From positions 14,089,783 to 14,153,782 of the forward strand of contig NC_080055.1 of assembly GCF_026212465.1 (NCBI RefSeq): a stretch of 64,000 bases of DNA, given 5' to 3'. Of the stretch, positions 52,156-64,000 are shown piece by piece. This stretch comes from Amaranthus tricolor (lineage: Eukaryota; Streptophyta; Magnoliopsida; Caryophyllales; Amaranthaceae). The position numbers and the translations under genes are program-made. The first letter of the stretch is position 1; each line of letters starts with the position of its first letter. The notes beneath the pieces were generated by a model that was given only the letters and a program-made list of their open reading frames with translations, was not told the origin of the DNA and did not search any database.

Positions 52156-54291
52156 AAATCAAAGTCATATACTAGAAATTACGTGTTAAGTTGCGATTTT
52201 AAGTGTTTTTTAAGCGTTTTTTGGCACTTTTGCGCATAAAGTAGCTCAAACTTGGTTTGTTTTACACGAAACTTGGCAAACACCACTATTTGGTATATTT
52301 TGTTGTGTTGAAGTGGTTAGAATTGTAAATCATAGTCATATACTAGAAATTACGTGTTAAGCTGCGATTTTAAGGGTTTTTTAAGCGTTTTTTTGCACTT
52401 TTGCGCATAAAGTATAGCTCAAACTTGGTTTGTTTTGCACGAAACCTGGCACACAATACTATTTCGTATATATTATGGTGTTGAAGTTGTTAGAATTCTA
52501 AATCATAGTCATATGCTAGATATTACGTGTTAAGTTGCTATTTTAAGGGTTTTTTAGTGTTTTTTGCACCTTTACGTATAAAGTAGATCAAACTTGGTTT
52601 ATTTTACACGAAACTTGGCACAAAACACTATTTGGTATATATTATTGTGTTGAAGTTGTTAGAATTGTAAATCGTAGTCTTACGCTAGACATTACGTGTT
52701 AGGTTTCGATTTTTAGTGTTTTTAAGCGTTTACGGCACATTTGAGCATAAAGTAGTTCAAACTTGGTTTGTTTTGCACGAAACATGGCACACAACACTAT
52801 TTGTTATACATTAATGTGTTGAAGTGGTTAGAATTGTATATCACAGCTATATACTAGAAATTACGTTTTAAGTTGAGATTTTGTGGCTTTTTATTCGTTT
52901 TTGGCACTTCTGCACATAAAGTAGCTCAAACTTGGTTTGTTTTGCACGAAACTTGGCAAACAACACTATTTGGTATATATTTGTTGTGTTGAAGTGGTTA
53001 GAATTGTAAATCATAGTCATATACTAGAAATTACGTGTTAAGTTGCAATTTTAAGGGTTTTTAAGCGTTTTTTGCACTTTTGCACATAAAATAGCTCAAA
53101 CTTGGTTTATTTTTCACGAAACTTTGCAAACAACACTATTTGCTATATTTTGTTGTGTTGAAGTGGTTAGAATTGTAATTCATTGTCATATAATAGAAAT
53201 TACGTGTTAAGTTGCGATTTTAAAGGTTTTTTAAGCGTTTTTGGCACTTTTGCGCATAAAGTAGCTCAAACTTGGTTTGTTTTGCAAAAAACTTGGCGGA
53301 CAACACTATTTGGTATATATTATTGTGTTGAAGTTTTTAGAATTTTAAATCATAGTCATATGCTAGACATTACGTGTTAGGTTGCGATGTTAAGGGTTTA
53401 TAAGCTTTTAAGGCACTTTTGCGCACACAGTAGCTAAAACTTGGTTTCTTTTGCACGAAACATGGCACACAACACTATTTGGTATATATTATTGTGTTGA
53501 AGTGGTTAAAATTGTAAATCATAGCTATATACTAGAAATTACGTATTATGTTGCGCTTAAGGGTTTTTATTCGTTTTTGGCACTTTTGCGCCTAAAGTAG
53601 CTCAATGTTGGTTTGTTTTGCACGAAACTTAGCATCACCACTCTTTGGTATATTTTGTTGTGTTGAAGTGGTTAGAATTGTAAATCATAGTCATATACTA
53701 GAAATTACGTGTTAAGTTGCGATTTTAAGGGTTTTTTAAGCGTTTTTTGCACTTTTGCGCATAAAGTAGCTCAAACATGGTTTCTTTTGCACGAAACTTT
53801 GCACACAACACTATTTAGTATCTATTATTGTATTGAAGTTTTTAGAGTTGTAAATCATAGTCATATGCTAGAAATTACGTGTTAAGTTGCGATTTTAAGG
53901 GTTTTTTAAGCGTTTTTTGCACTTTTGCGTATAAATAGCTCAAACTTGGTTTGTTTTGCACGAAACTTGGCACACAACACTATTTGGTATATATTATTGT
54001 GTTGAAGTGGTTAGATTTGTAAATCGTAGTCATAAACTAGAAATTACGTGTGAAGTTGCGATTTTAAGGGTTTTTTAGAGGTTTTAGCAATTTAGCGCAT
54101 AAAGCCGCTCAAACTTGGTTTGTTTTGCACGAAACTTGGCACACAACACTATTTGGTATATATTATTGTGTTGAAGTGGTTAGATTTGTAAATCGTAGTC
54201 ATAAACTAGAAATTACGTGTGAAGTTGCGATTTTAAGGGTTTTTTAGCGATTTTAGCAATTTAGCGCATAAAGCCGTTCAAACTTGGTTTG
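52156..54291 (+). repeat. Satellite duplication block Y, copy 1
   Basis: Markers AAATCAAAGTCATAT (52156) and ATCGTAGTCTTACGCTAG (52671) recur at 56731 and 57245 (offset about 4,575). AAATCGTAGTCATAAACTAG (54021) recurs at 58426 (offset 4,405), so copy 2 has lost exactly one 170-bp monomer, corresponding to about 53300-53480 here. The last monomer is tandemly duplicated (54021 and 54193). Confidence 0.85.
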
Positions 54292-55717
54292 TTTTGTACG
54301 AAACTTGGCACAGAATACGATTTGGTATATATTATAGTGTTGAAGTGGTTAGAAGTTTAAATCATAGTCATATACTAGAAATTACGTGTTAAGTTTCGAT
54401 TATAATGGTTTTAATTCGTTTTTGGCACTTTTGCGCCTAAAGTAGCTCAAACTTGGTTTGTTTTGCAAGAAACTTGGCAAACACCACTATTTGGTATATT
54501 TTGTTGTGTTAAAGTGGTTAGAATTGTAAATCATAGTCACATACTAGAAATTACGTGTTAAGTTGCGATTGTAAGGGTTTCTTTAGCGTTTTTTTGCACT
54601 TTTGCGCATAAAGTAGATCAGATTTGGTTAGTTTTGCACGAAACATGGCACACAACACTATGTGGTATATATTATTGTGTTTAAGTTTTTAGAATTGTAA
54701 ATCATAGTCATATACTAGAAATTACGTGTTAAGTTCTCATTTTAAGGGTTTTTTAAGCGTTTTTGGCACTTTGGCTCATAAAGTAACTCAAACTTGGTTT
54801 GTTTTGCACGAAACTTGGCACAAAACATTATTTGGTATATATTATTGTGTTGAAGTTGTTATAATTGTAAACCATAGTCATATGCTGGACATCACGTGTT
54901 AGGTTGCGATTTTACGGGTTTTTAAGCGTTTAAGGCACTTTTGCGCATAAAGTAGCTCAAACTTGGTTTGTTTTGCACGAAACAAGGAACACAACACGAT
55001 TTGGTATATATTATTGTGTTGAAGTGGTTAGAATTCTAAATCATAGCTATATACAAGAAATTACGTGTTAAGTTGCGATTTTAAGTTTTTAATTCGTTTT
55101 TGGCACTTTTGCGCCTAAAGTAGCTCAAACTTGGTTTGTTCTGCACGAAACTTGGTAAACACCACTAATTGGTATATTTTGTTGTGTTGAAGTAGTTAGA
55201 ATTGTAAATCATATTCATATACTAGAAATTACGTGTTAAGTTGCGATTTTAATGGTTTTTTAAGTGTTTATTGCACTTTTGCGCATAAAGTAGCTCAAAC
55301 TTGGTTTGTTTTGCACGAAACATGGCACACAACACTATTTGGTATATATTATTGTGTTGAAGTTGTTAGAATTGTAAATCATATTCATATGCTAGATATT
55401 ACGTGTTAAGTTGCTATTTAAAGGGTTTTTAAGCGTATTTGGCACTTTTGCGCATAAAGGAGCTCAAACTTGGTATGTTTTGCAAGAAACTTGGCAAACA
55501 ACACTATTTGGTATATTTTGTTGTGTTTAAGTGGTTAGAATTGTAATTCATAGTCATATACTAGAAATTACGTGTTAAGTTGCGATTTTAAGGGTTTTTT
55601 TTAAGCGTTTTTGGCACTTTTGTGCATAAAGTAACTCAAACTTGGTTTGTTTTGCACGAAAATTGGCAAACAACACTATTTGGTATATATTATTGTGTTG
55701 AAGTTGTTAGAATTGTA
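54292..55717 (+). repeat. Satellite duplication block X, copy 2
   Basis: Copy of 50745-52155. It keeps the normal monomer at about 55045-55090 where copy 1 is rearranged, so the rearrangement arose in copy 1. Confidence 0.85.
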
Positions 55718-56730
55718 AATCATAGTCATATGCTAGACATTACGTGTTAGGTTGCAATTTTAAGGGTTTTTAAGCGTTTAAGGCAGTTTTGCGCATAAAG
55801 TAGCTCCAACTTGGTTTGTTTTTCACGAAACATGGAACACAACACTATTTGGTATATATTATTGTGTTGAAGTGGTTAGAATTGTAAAGCATAGATATAT
55901 ACTAGAAATTACGTGTTAAGTTGCGATTTTAGGTTTTTTATTCGTTTTTGGCACTTTTGCGCCTAAGGTAGCTAAAAATTGGTTTGTTTTGCACGAAACT
56001 TGGAAAACACCACTATTTGGTATATTGTGTTGTGTTGAATTGGTTAGAATTGTAAATCATAGTCATATACTAGAAATTACATGTTAAGCTGCGATTTTAA
56101 GGGTTTTTTAAGCGTTTTTTTGCACTTTTGCGCATAAAGTAACTCAAACTTGGTTTGTTTTGCACGAAACATGGCACACAACACTATTTGGTATATGTTA
56201 TTGTGTTGAAGTTGTTAGAATTGTAAATCATAGTCATATGCTAAATATTCCGTGTTAAGTTGCTATTTTAAGGGTTTTTAAGCGTTTTTGGCACTTTTGC
56301 GCATAAAGTAGCTCAAACTTCGTTTGTTTTGCACGAAATTTGGCAAACAACACTATTGATATATTATGTTGTGTTGAAGTGGTTAGAATTCTAAGTCAGA
56401 GTCATATACTAAAAATTACGTGTTAAGTTGCGATTTTATGTGTTTTTTAAGCGTTTTTTGCACTTTTGCGCATAAAGTAGCTCAAACATGGTTTGTTTTG
56501 CACGAAACATGGCACACAACACTATTTGGTATATATTATTGTGTTGAAGTTGTTAGAATTGTAAATCATAGTCATATGCTAGATATTACGTGTTAAGTTG
56601 CTATTTTAAGGGTTTTTAAGCGTTTTTGGCACTTTTGCGCATAAAGTAGCTCAAACTTCGTTTGTTTTGCACGAAACTTGGCAAACAACACTATTGGTAT
56701 ATTATGTTGTCTTGAAGTGGTTAGAATTGT
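55718..56730 (+). repeat. Satellite array between duplication blocks
   Basis: Six ordinary forward monomers, including two adjacent near-copies with GCGCATAAAGTAGCTCAAAC then TTCGTTTGTTTTGC (about 56310 and 56655). Nothing else is seen. Confidence 0.9.
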
Positions 56731-58560
56731 AAATCAAAGTCATATACTAGAAATTACGTGTTAAGTTGCGATTTTAAGTGTTTTTTAAGCGTTTTTTGCA
56801 CTTTTGCGTATAAAGTAGCTCAAACTTGGTTTGTTTTACACGAAACTTGGCAAACACCACTATTTGGTATATTTTGTTGTGTTGAAGTGGTTAGAATTGT
56901 AAATCATAGTCATATACTAGAAATTACCTGTTAAGCTGCGATTTTAAGGGTTTTTTTAAGCGTTTTTTGCACTTTTGCGCATAAAGTATAGCTCAAACTT
57001 GGTTTGTTTTGCACGAAACCTGGCACACAACACTATTTCGTATATATTATGGTGTTGAAGTTGTTAGAATTCTAAATCATAGTCATATGCTAGATTTTAC
57101 GTGTTAAGTTGCTATTTTAAGGGTTTTTTAGTGTTTTTTGCACCTTTACGTATAAAGTAGATCAAACTTGGTTTATTTTACACGAAACTTGGCACAAAAC
57201 ACTATTTGGTATATATTATTGTGTTGAAGTTGTTAGAATTGTAAATCGTAGTCTTACGCTAGACATTACGTGTTAGGTTTCGATTTTTAGTGTTTTTAAG
57301 CGTTTACGGCACATTTGAGCATAAAGTAGTTCAAACTTGGTTTGTTTTGCACGAAACATGGCACACAACACTATTTGTTATACATTAATGTGTTGAAGTG
57401 GTTAGAATTGTATATCACAGCTATATACTAGAAATTACGTTTTAAGTTGAGATTTTGTGGCTTTTTATTCGTTTTTGGCACTTCTGCACATAAAGTAGCT
57501 CAAACTTGGTTTGTTGTGCACGAAACTTGGCAAACAACACTATTTGGTATATTTTGTTGTGTTGAAGTGGTTAGAATTGTAAATCATAGTCATATACTAG
57601 AAATTACGTGTTAAGTTGCAATTTTAAGGGTTTTTAAGCGTTTTTTGCACTTTTGCACATAAAATAGCTCAAACTTGGTTTATTTTGCACGAAACTTTGC
57701 AAACAAAACGATTTGCTATATTTTGTTGTGTTGAAGTGGTTAGAATTGTAATTCATTATCATATACTAGAAATTACGTGTTAAGTTGCGATTTTAAAGGT
57801 TTTTTTAAGCGTTTTTGGCACTTTTGCGCATAAAGTAGCTCAAACTTGGTTTGTTTTGCACGAAACATGGCACACAACACTATTTGGTATATATTATTGT
57901 GTTGAAGTGGTTAAAACTGTAAATCATAGCTATATACTAGAAATTACGTGTTATGTTGCGCTTAAGGGTTTTTATTCGTTTTTGGCACTTTTGCGCCTAA
58001 AGTAGCTCAATCTTGGTTTGTTTTGCACGAAACTTAGCATCACCACTCTTTGGTATATTTTGTTGTGTTGAAGTGGTTAGAATTGTAAATCATAGTAATA
58101 TACTAGAAATTACGTGTTAAGTTGCGATTTTAAGGGTTTTTTAAGCGTTTTTTGCACTTTTGCGCATAAAGTAGCTCAAACATGGTTTCTTTTGCACGAA
58201 ACTTTGCACACAACACTATTTAGTATATATTATTGTATTGAAGTTTTTAGAATTGTAAATCATAGTCATATGCTAGAAATTACGTGTTAAGTTGCGATTT
58301 TAAGGGTTTTTAAAGCGTTTTTTGCACTTTTGCGCATAAATAGCTCAAACTTGGTTTGTTTTGCACGAAACTTGGCACACAACACTATTTGGTATATATT
58401 ATTGTGTTGAAGTGGTTAGATTTGTAAATCGTAGTCATAAACTAGAAATTACGTGTGAAGTTGCGATTTTAAGGGTTTTTTAGAGGTTTTAGCAATTTAG
58501 CGCATAAAGCCGCTCAAACTTGGTTTGTTTTGCACGAAACTTGGCACACAACACTACTTG
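56731..58560 (+). repeat. Satellite duplication block Y, copy 2 (one monomer shorter)
   Basis: Colinear with 52156-54160. The offset drops from 4,575 to 4,405 bp near 57850 because one monomer is missing. The deletion joins two monomers in register. Confidence 0.85.
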
Positions 58561-60179
58561 GTATATATTATTGTGTTGAAGTGGTTAGAAGTTTAAATCA
58601 TAGTCATATACTAGAAATTACGTCTTATGTTGCAATTTTAAGGGTTTTTATTTGTTTTTGGCACTTTTGCGCCTAATGTAGCTCAAACTTGGTTTGTTTT
58701 GCATGAAACTTGGCAAACACCACTATTTGGTGTATTTTGTTGTGTTGAAGTGGTTAGAATTGTAAATCATAATCATATACTAGAAATTACCTGTTAAGCT
58801 GCGATTTTAACGGTTTTTTAAGCGTTTTTTTCACTTTTGCGCATAAAGTAGATAAAACTTGTTTTGTTTTGCACGAAGCTTGGAACACAACACTATTTGG
58901 TATATATTATTGTGTTGAAGTGGTTAGAAGTTTAAATCATAGTCATATACTAGAAATTACGTGTTAAGTTAAGATTTTAAGGGTTTTTATTTGTTTTTGG
59001 CACTTTTGCGCCTAAAGTAGCTCAAACTAGGTTTGTTTTGCACGAAACTTGGCAAACACCACTATTTGGTATAATTAGTTGTGTTGAAGTGGTTAGAAAT
59101 GTAAATCATAGTCATATACTAGAAATTACGTGTTAAGTTGCGATTTTAAGGGTTTTTAAAGCGTTTTTTACACTTTTGCGCATAAAGTAGCTCAAACTTG
59201 GTTTGTTTTGCACGAAACATGGCACACAACACTATTTGGTATATATTATTGTGTTGAAGTTGTTAGAATTGTAAATCATAGTCATATGCTAGATATTACG
59301 TGTTAAGTTGCTATTTTAAGGATATTTAAGCGTTTTTGGCACTTTTGCGCATAAAGTAGCTAAAACTTGGTTTGTTTTGCACGAAACTTGGCACACAACA
59401 CTATTTGGTATATACTATTGTGTTGAAGTTGTTAGAATTGTAAATCATAGTCCTATGCTAGACATTACGTTTTAGGTTGCGATTTTAAGGGTTTATAAGC
59501 TTTTAAGGCACTTTTGCGCATATAGTAGCTAAAACTTGGTTTGTTTTGCACGAAACATAGCACACAACACTATTTGTTATATATTACTGTGTTGAAGTGG
59601 TTAGAATTGTAAATCATAGCTATATACTACAAATTACGTGTTAAGTTGCGCTTTTAAGGGTTTTTATTCCTTTTTGGCACTTTTGCGCCTAAAGTAGCAC
59701 AATCTTGGTTTGTTTTGCATGAAACTTGGCAAACATCATTATTTTGTATATTTTGTTGTGTTGAAGTGGTTAGAATTGTAAATCATAGTCATATACTAGA
59801 AATTACGTGTTAAGTTGCGATTTTAAGGGTTTTTTAAGCGTTTTTGGCACTTTTGCGAATAAAGTAGCTCAAACATGGTTTGTTTTGCACGAAACTTGGC
59901 ACACAACACTATTTGGTATATATTATTGTGTTGAAGTTGTTAGAATTGTAAATCCTAGTCAAATACTAGAAATTACGTCATAAGTTGCGATTTTAAGGGT
60001 TTTTTAAGCGTTTTTTGCACTTTTGCGCATAAAGTAGCGCAAACCTTGTTTGTTTTGCACGAAACTTGGCACACAACACTATTTGGTATATATTATTGTG
60101 TTGAAGTTGTTAGAATTGTAAATCATAGTCATATACTAGAAATAACGTGTTAAGTTGCGATTTTAAGGATTTTTAAACG
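58561..60179 (+). repeat. Satellite array, forward sense
   Basis: Ordinary monomers. The part from 58561 to about 59100 is related to 61770-62290 (GCACGAAGCTTGGAACAC near 58872 versus GCACGAAGCTTGGAAAAC near 62061). No gene is seen. Confidence 0.9.
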
Positions 60180-61760
60180 TTTTTGGCACCTTTACGTATA
60201 AAGTAGATCAAACTTGGTTTATATTGCACGAAACTTGGCACAAAACACTATTTGGTATATATTATTGTGTTGAAGTTGTTAAAATTTTAAATCGTAGTCT
60301 TACGCTAGACATTACGTGTTAGGTTGCGATTTTTAGGGTTTTTAAGCGTTTAAGGCACAATTGAGCATAAAGTAGTTCAAACTTGTTTTGTTTTGGACGA
60401 AACATGGCACACAACACTACTTGTTATACATTAATGTGCTGAAGTGGTTAGAATTGTATATCACAGCTATATACTAGAAATTACGTTTTAAGTTGAGATT
60501 TTATGGCTTTTTATTCGTTTTTGGCACTTTTGCACATAAAGTAGCTCAAACTTGGTTTGTTTTGCACGAAACTTGGCAAACAACACTATTTGGTATATTT
60601 TGTTGTGTTGAAGTGGTTAGAATTATAAATCATAGTCATATACTAGAAATTACGTGTTAACTTGCAATATTAAGGGTTTTTAAGCGTTTTTTGCACTTTT
60701 GCACATAAAATAGCTCAAACTTGGTTTATTTTGCACGAAACTTCGAAAACAACACTATTTGCTATATTTTGTTGTGTTGAAGTGGTTAGAATTGTAAGTC
60801 ATTGTCATATACTAGAAATTACGTGTTAAGTTGCGACTTTAAGGGTTTTTTAAGCGTTTTTGGCACTTTTACGCATAAAGTAGCTCAAAGTTGGTTTGTT
60901 TTGCACAAAACTTGGCACACAACACTATTTGGTATATATTATTGTGTTGAAGTTGTTAGAATTGTAAATCATAGTCATATGCTAGACATTACGTGTTAGG
61001 TTGCGATATTAAGGGTTTATAAGCTTTTAAGGCACTTTTGCGCATACAGTAGCTAAAACTTGGTTTGTTTCGCACGAAACATGACACACAACACTATCTG
61101 GTATATATTATTGTGTTGAAGTGGTTAAAATTGTAAATCATATCTATATACTAGAAATTACGTGCTATGTTGCGCTTAAGGGTTTTTATTTGTTTTTGGC
61201 ACTTTTGCGCCTAAAGTAGCTCAATCTTGGTTTATTTTGCACGAAACTTGGCAAACACCACTCTTTGGTATATTTTGTTGTGTTGAAGTGGTTAGAATTG
61301 TAAATCATAGTGATATACTAGAAATTACGTGTTAAGTTGCGATTTTAAGGGTTTTTTAAGCGTTTTTTGCACTTTTGCGCATAAAGTAGCTCAAACATGG
61401 TTTCTTTTGCACGAAACTTTGCACACAACACTATTTAGTATATATTATTGTTTTGAAGTTGTTAGAATTGTAAATCATAGTCATATACTAGAAATTACCT
61501 GTTAAGTTGCGATTTTAAGGGTTTTTTAAGCGTTTTTTGCACTTTTGCGCATAAAGTTGCTCAAACTTGGTTTGTTTTGCATGAAACTTGGCACACAACA
61601 CTATTTGGTATATATTATTGTGTTGAAGTGGTTAGATTTGTAAATCGTAGTCATAAACTCGAAATTACCTGTGAAGTTGCGATTTTAAGCGTTTTTTAGC
61701 GGTTTTAGCAATTTTGCACATAAAGCCGCTCAAACTTGTTTTGTTTTGCACGAAACATGG
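60180..61760 (+). repeat. Satellite duplication block Y, copy 3
   Basis: ATCGTAGTCTTACGCTAG at 60291 and AAATCGTAGTCATAAACT at 61642 are offset 7,620-7,621 bp from copy 1. Copies 1 and 3 are therefore colinear and both keep the monomer missing from copy 2. Confidence 0.83.
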
Positions 61761-63197
61761 CACACAACACTACTTGGTATATATTATTGTGTTGAAGTGG
61801 TTAGAAGTTACGTGTTATGTTGCAATTTTAAGGGTTTTTATTTGTTTTTGGCACTTTTGCGCCTAAAGTAGCTCAAACTTGGTTTGTTTTGCATGAAACT
61901 TGGCAAACACTACTATTTGGTGTATTTTGTTGTGTTGAAGTGGTTTGAATAGTAAATCATAGTCATATACTAGAAATTACGTGTTAAGCTGCGATTTTAA
62001 CGGTTTTTTAAGCGTTTTTTGCACTTTTGCGCATTAAGTAGATCAAACTTGTTTTGTTTTGCACGAAGCTTGGAAAACAACACTATTTGGTATATATTAT
62101 TGTGTTGAAGTGGTTAGAAGTTTAAATCACAGTCATATACTAGAAATTACGTGTTAAGTTGCGATTTTAAGGGTTTTTTTTTGTTTTTGGCACTTTTGCG
62201 CCTAAAGTAGCTCAAACTTGGTTTGTTTTGCACGAAACTTAGCAAACACCACTATTTGGTATATTTTGTTGTGTTGAAGTAGTTAGAAATGTAAATCATA
62301 GTCATATACTAGAAATTACGTGTTAAGTTGCGATTTTAAGGGTATATAAGCTTTTAAGGCACTTTTGCGCCTACAGTAGCTAAAACTTGGTTTGTTTTGC
62401 ACGAAATATAGCACACAACACTATTTGGTATATATTACTGTGTTGAAGTGGTTAGAATTGTAAATCATAGCTATATACTAGAAATTACGTGTTAGGTTGC
62501 GCTTTTAAGGGTTTTTATTCGTTTTTGGCACTTTTGCGCCTAAAGTAGCACAATCTTGGTTTGTTCTGCATGAAAGTTGGAAAACATCATGATTTTAAGC
62601 GTTTTTTAAGCGTTTTTTGAACTTTTGCGCATAAAGTAGCTCAAACATGGTTTGTTTTGCACGAAACTTGGCACACAACACTATTTGGTATATATTATTG
62701 TGTTGAAGTTGTTAGAATTGTAAATCATAGTGAAATACTAAAAATTACGTGATAAGTTGCGATTTTAAGGGTTTTTTAAGCGTTTTTTGCACTTTTGCGC
62801 ATAAAGTATCTCAAACCTTGTTTGTTTTGCACGAAACTTGGCACACAACACTATTTGGTATATATTATTGTGTTGAAGTGGTTAGAAGTTTAAATCATAG
62901 TCATATACTAGAAATTACGTGTTATGTTGCAATTTAAAGGGTTTTTATTCGTTTTTGGCACTTTTGCGCCTAAAGTAGCTCAAACTTGGTTTGTTTTGCA
63001 TGAAACTTGGCAAACACCCACTATTTGGTATATTTTGTTGTGTTGAAGTGGTTAGAATTATAAATCATAGTCATATACTAGAAATAACGTGTTAAGTTTC
63101 GATTTTAAGGGTTTTTTAAGCGTTTTTGGCACTTTTGCGCATAAAGTAGCTCAAATTTGTTTTGTTTTGCACGAAGCTTAGCACACAACACTATTTG
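61761..63197 (+). repeat. Satellite array, forward sense, up to the second CACTA element
   Basis: About eight and a half monomers with small deletions: 26 bp near 61808 (AGAAGTTACGTG) and most of half a monomer near 62587 (AAACATCATGATTTTAAGCG). The array is cut at CACTATTTG by the transposon. Confidence 0.9.
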
Positions 63198-64000
63198 CAC
63201 TAGTGGAAAAAAATGTATTTGCTACTCATCATTTGCTGCGGTTTTTGTGTATTAGCAGCATAAAATAGGAAAATGTATTAGAAAAAAAAAATTATACTCT
63301 AATTGCTGCGGTTTCCCCCTTGACCGCAGCAAATAACCTAGCATCTTGCACTAATTGCTCTGGTTTTTCCACATCTGCAGCAAATACTTCTTCAAAGTTG
63401 ATTAATTGCTCCGGTTTTCTATAACCGCAGCAAATAACTCTTCAAAATTAGATTAATTGCTCCGGTTTTGTGTTGAACCGCAGCAAAATGACCGTTGGAC
63501 AAAAATAAATTTTGTTAAAATCCGCCAGTTTTCTTTTTTATTCGCATATCTTCTCAAAAACGTTATACAGTTTGCTTTGTTCCTCATTGAAAAAACGCTT
63601 CATCTTCATCTTCATTTGCTTCGTTTCTCTTCTTCATCTTCACAAACGTATAAGATTAAGCATCAAGATCATTTGTGTTCGTTTCTTGTGTTCATCTTCA
63701 TTTTCACAAATGGTCATTTGCTGTTACTCATCATTCTTGTTGCTGTTCATCTTCACAAACGGTTTCTGAAGGTAAATCCTTGCTTATGTTCTTGTTCATC
63801 ATCAAACTTCGAATTTTCATAAACCCCTACTATTCTTCTACTGTACGTGTTCTTGTTCATCATCATCATCATTCTTTATAAACTGATTTGTTTTTTGAAG
63901 TTTTTCTAATTTTGCTGTTGTTGTGACCTTTTAATTGTTATTCAACCAAAATTTTATTGGCTGTCGCTGCTTGCTTCTGTCTTGCTTCATGGTGAATCAC
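63198..64000 (+). mobile_element. Second CACTA element, 5' end only (continues beyond the window)
   Basis: Begins with intact CACTAGTGGAAAAAA inside a satellite monomer after CACTATTTG. It is the reverse complement, closely similar throughout, of 27200-28044 of the first element, so its transposase would be on the plus strand to the right of the window. TTG at 63195-63197 is the expected left copy of the target duplication, but the other copy lies outside. Contents: terminus, five hairpin units (63231-63490), then the CTTCATCTTCA-rich leader with donor-like CTGAAGGTAAAT at about 63763-63774. The open frames at 63457-63881 are low-complexity leader sequence and are not annotated. Confidence 0.93.
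63231..63490. repeat. Subterminal hairpin array of the second CACTA element
   Basis: Five units of GCTGCGGT or GCTCCGGT, a spacer, then ACCGCAGCAAA, near 63231, 63301, 63352, 63401 and 63454. They match the array at 27750-28020 in order and spacer sequence. Several right arms are better preserved here (ACCGCAGCAAAT). Confidence 0.85.

Overview
The window looks like nuclear DNA of a flowering plant. It is almost entirely a tandem satellite with a monomer of about 170 bp, interrupted by two En/Spm-type CACTA DNA transposons. The plant assignment rests on the CACTA family, with its TNP2-type transposase and Ulp1-like protease tail, and on the nucleosome-sized satellite. I cannot name the species. 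There is no bacterial-style gene content and no host gene that I can support. Dividing the satellite length by 170 gives roughly 340 monomers.

Layout. 1-783: satellite in what I call the forward sense. 784-883: a gap of exactly 100 N. 884-36631: satellite in the reverse sense, containing three copies (two complete, one partial) of a 15-monomer higher-order repeat (HOR, about 2,545 bp) at 2411-9205, a non-satellite island at 19663-20001, and a decayed CACTA element at 21260-28044. 36632-36731: a second gap of exactly 100 N. 36732-63197: forward satellite again, starting with a 19-unit HOR of about 3,146 bp (18 full monomers plus one 98-bp stub) in three copies plus a shortened fourth, then a mosaic of larger duplications. 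63198-64000: the first 803 bp of a second CACTA element that runs off the window. Satellite orientation flips exactly at both N gaps, and monomer subtypes change there too. A misplaced or inverted scaffold component is therefore as likely as a real inversion.

The only protein-coding content belongs to the first CACTA element, on the minus strand. It has a TNP2 transposase reading frame with two in-frame stops (25903-25905 and 24442-24444) and two exons from the end of a Ulp1/C48-like peptidase region (22062-22169 and 21872-21973). Between them the rest of both coding regions is missing and 1.58 kb of satellite sits in its place. This satellite follows the same monomer order as the array about 4.2 kb upstream. 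The element has a clean TAA target duplication and six- and five-unit hairpin arrays near its ends. Its right terminus reads CATTA instead of CACTA, so it is probably immobile.

The most interesting points are the satellite tract inside the transposon, the two HORs of different design on either side of the gaps, phased A-tracts and dyads built into every monomer, and the orientation flips at the gaps. The short open frames seen throughout the satellite are by-products of the repeat and are not annotated as genes.
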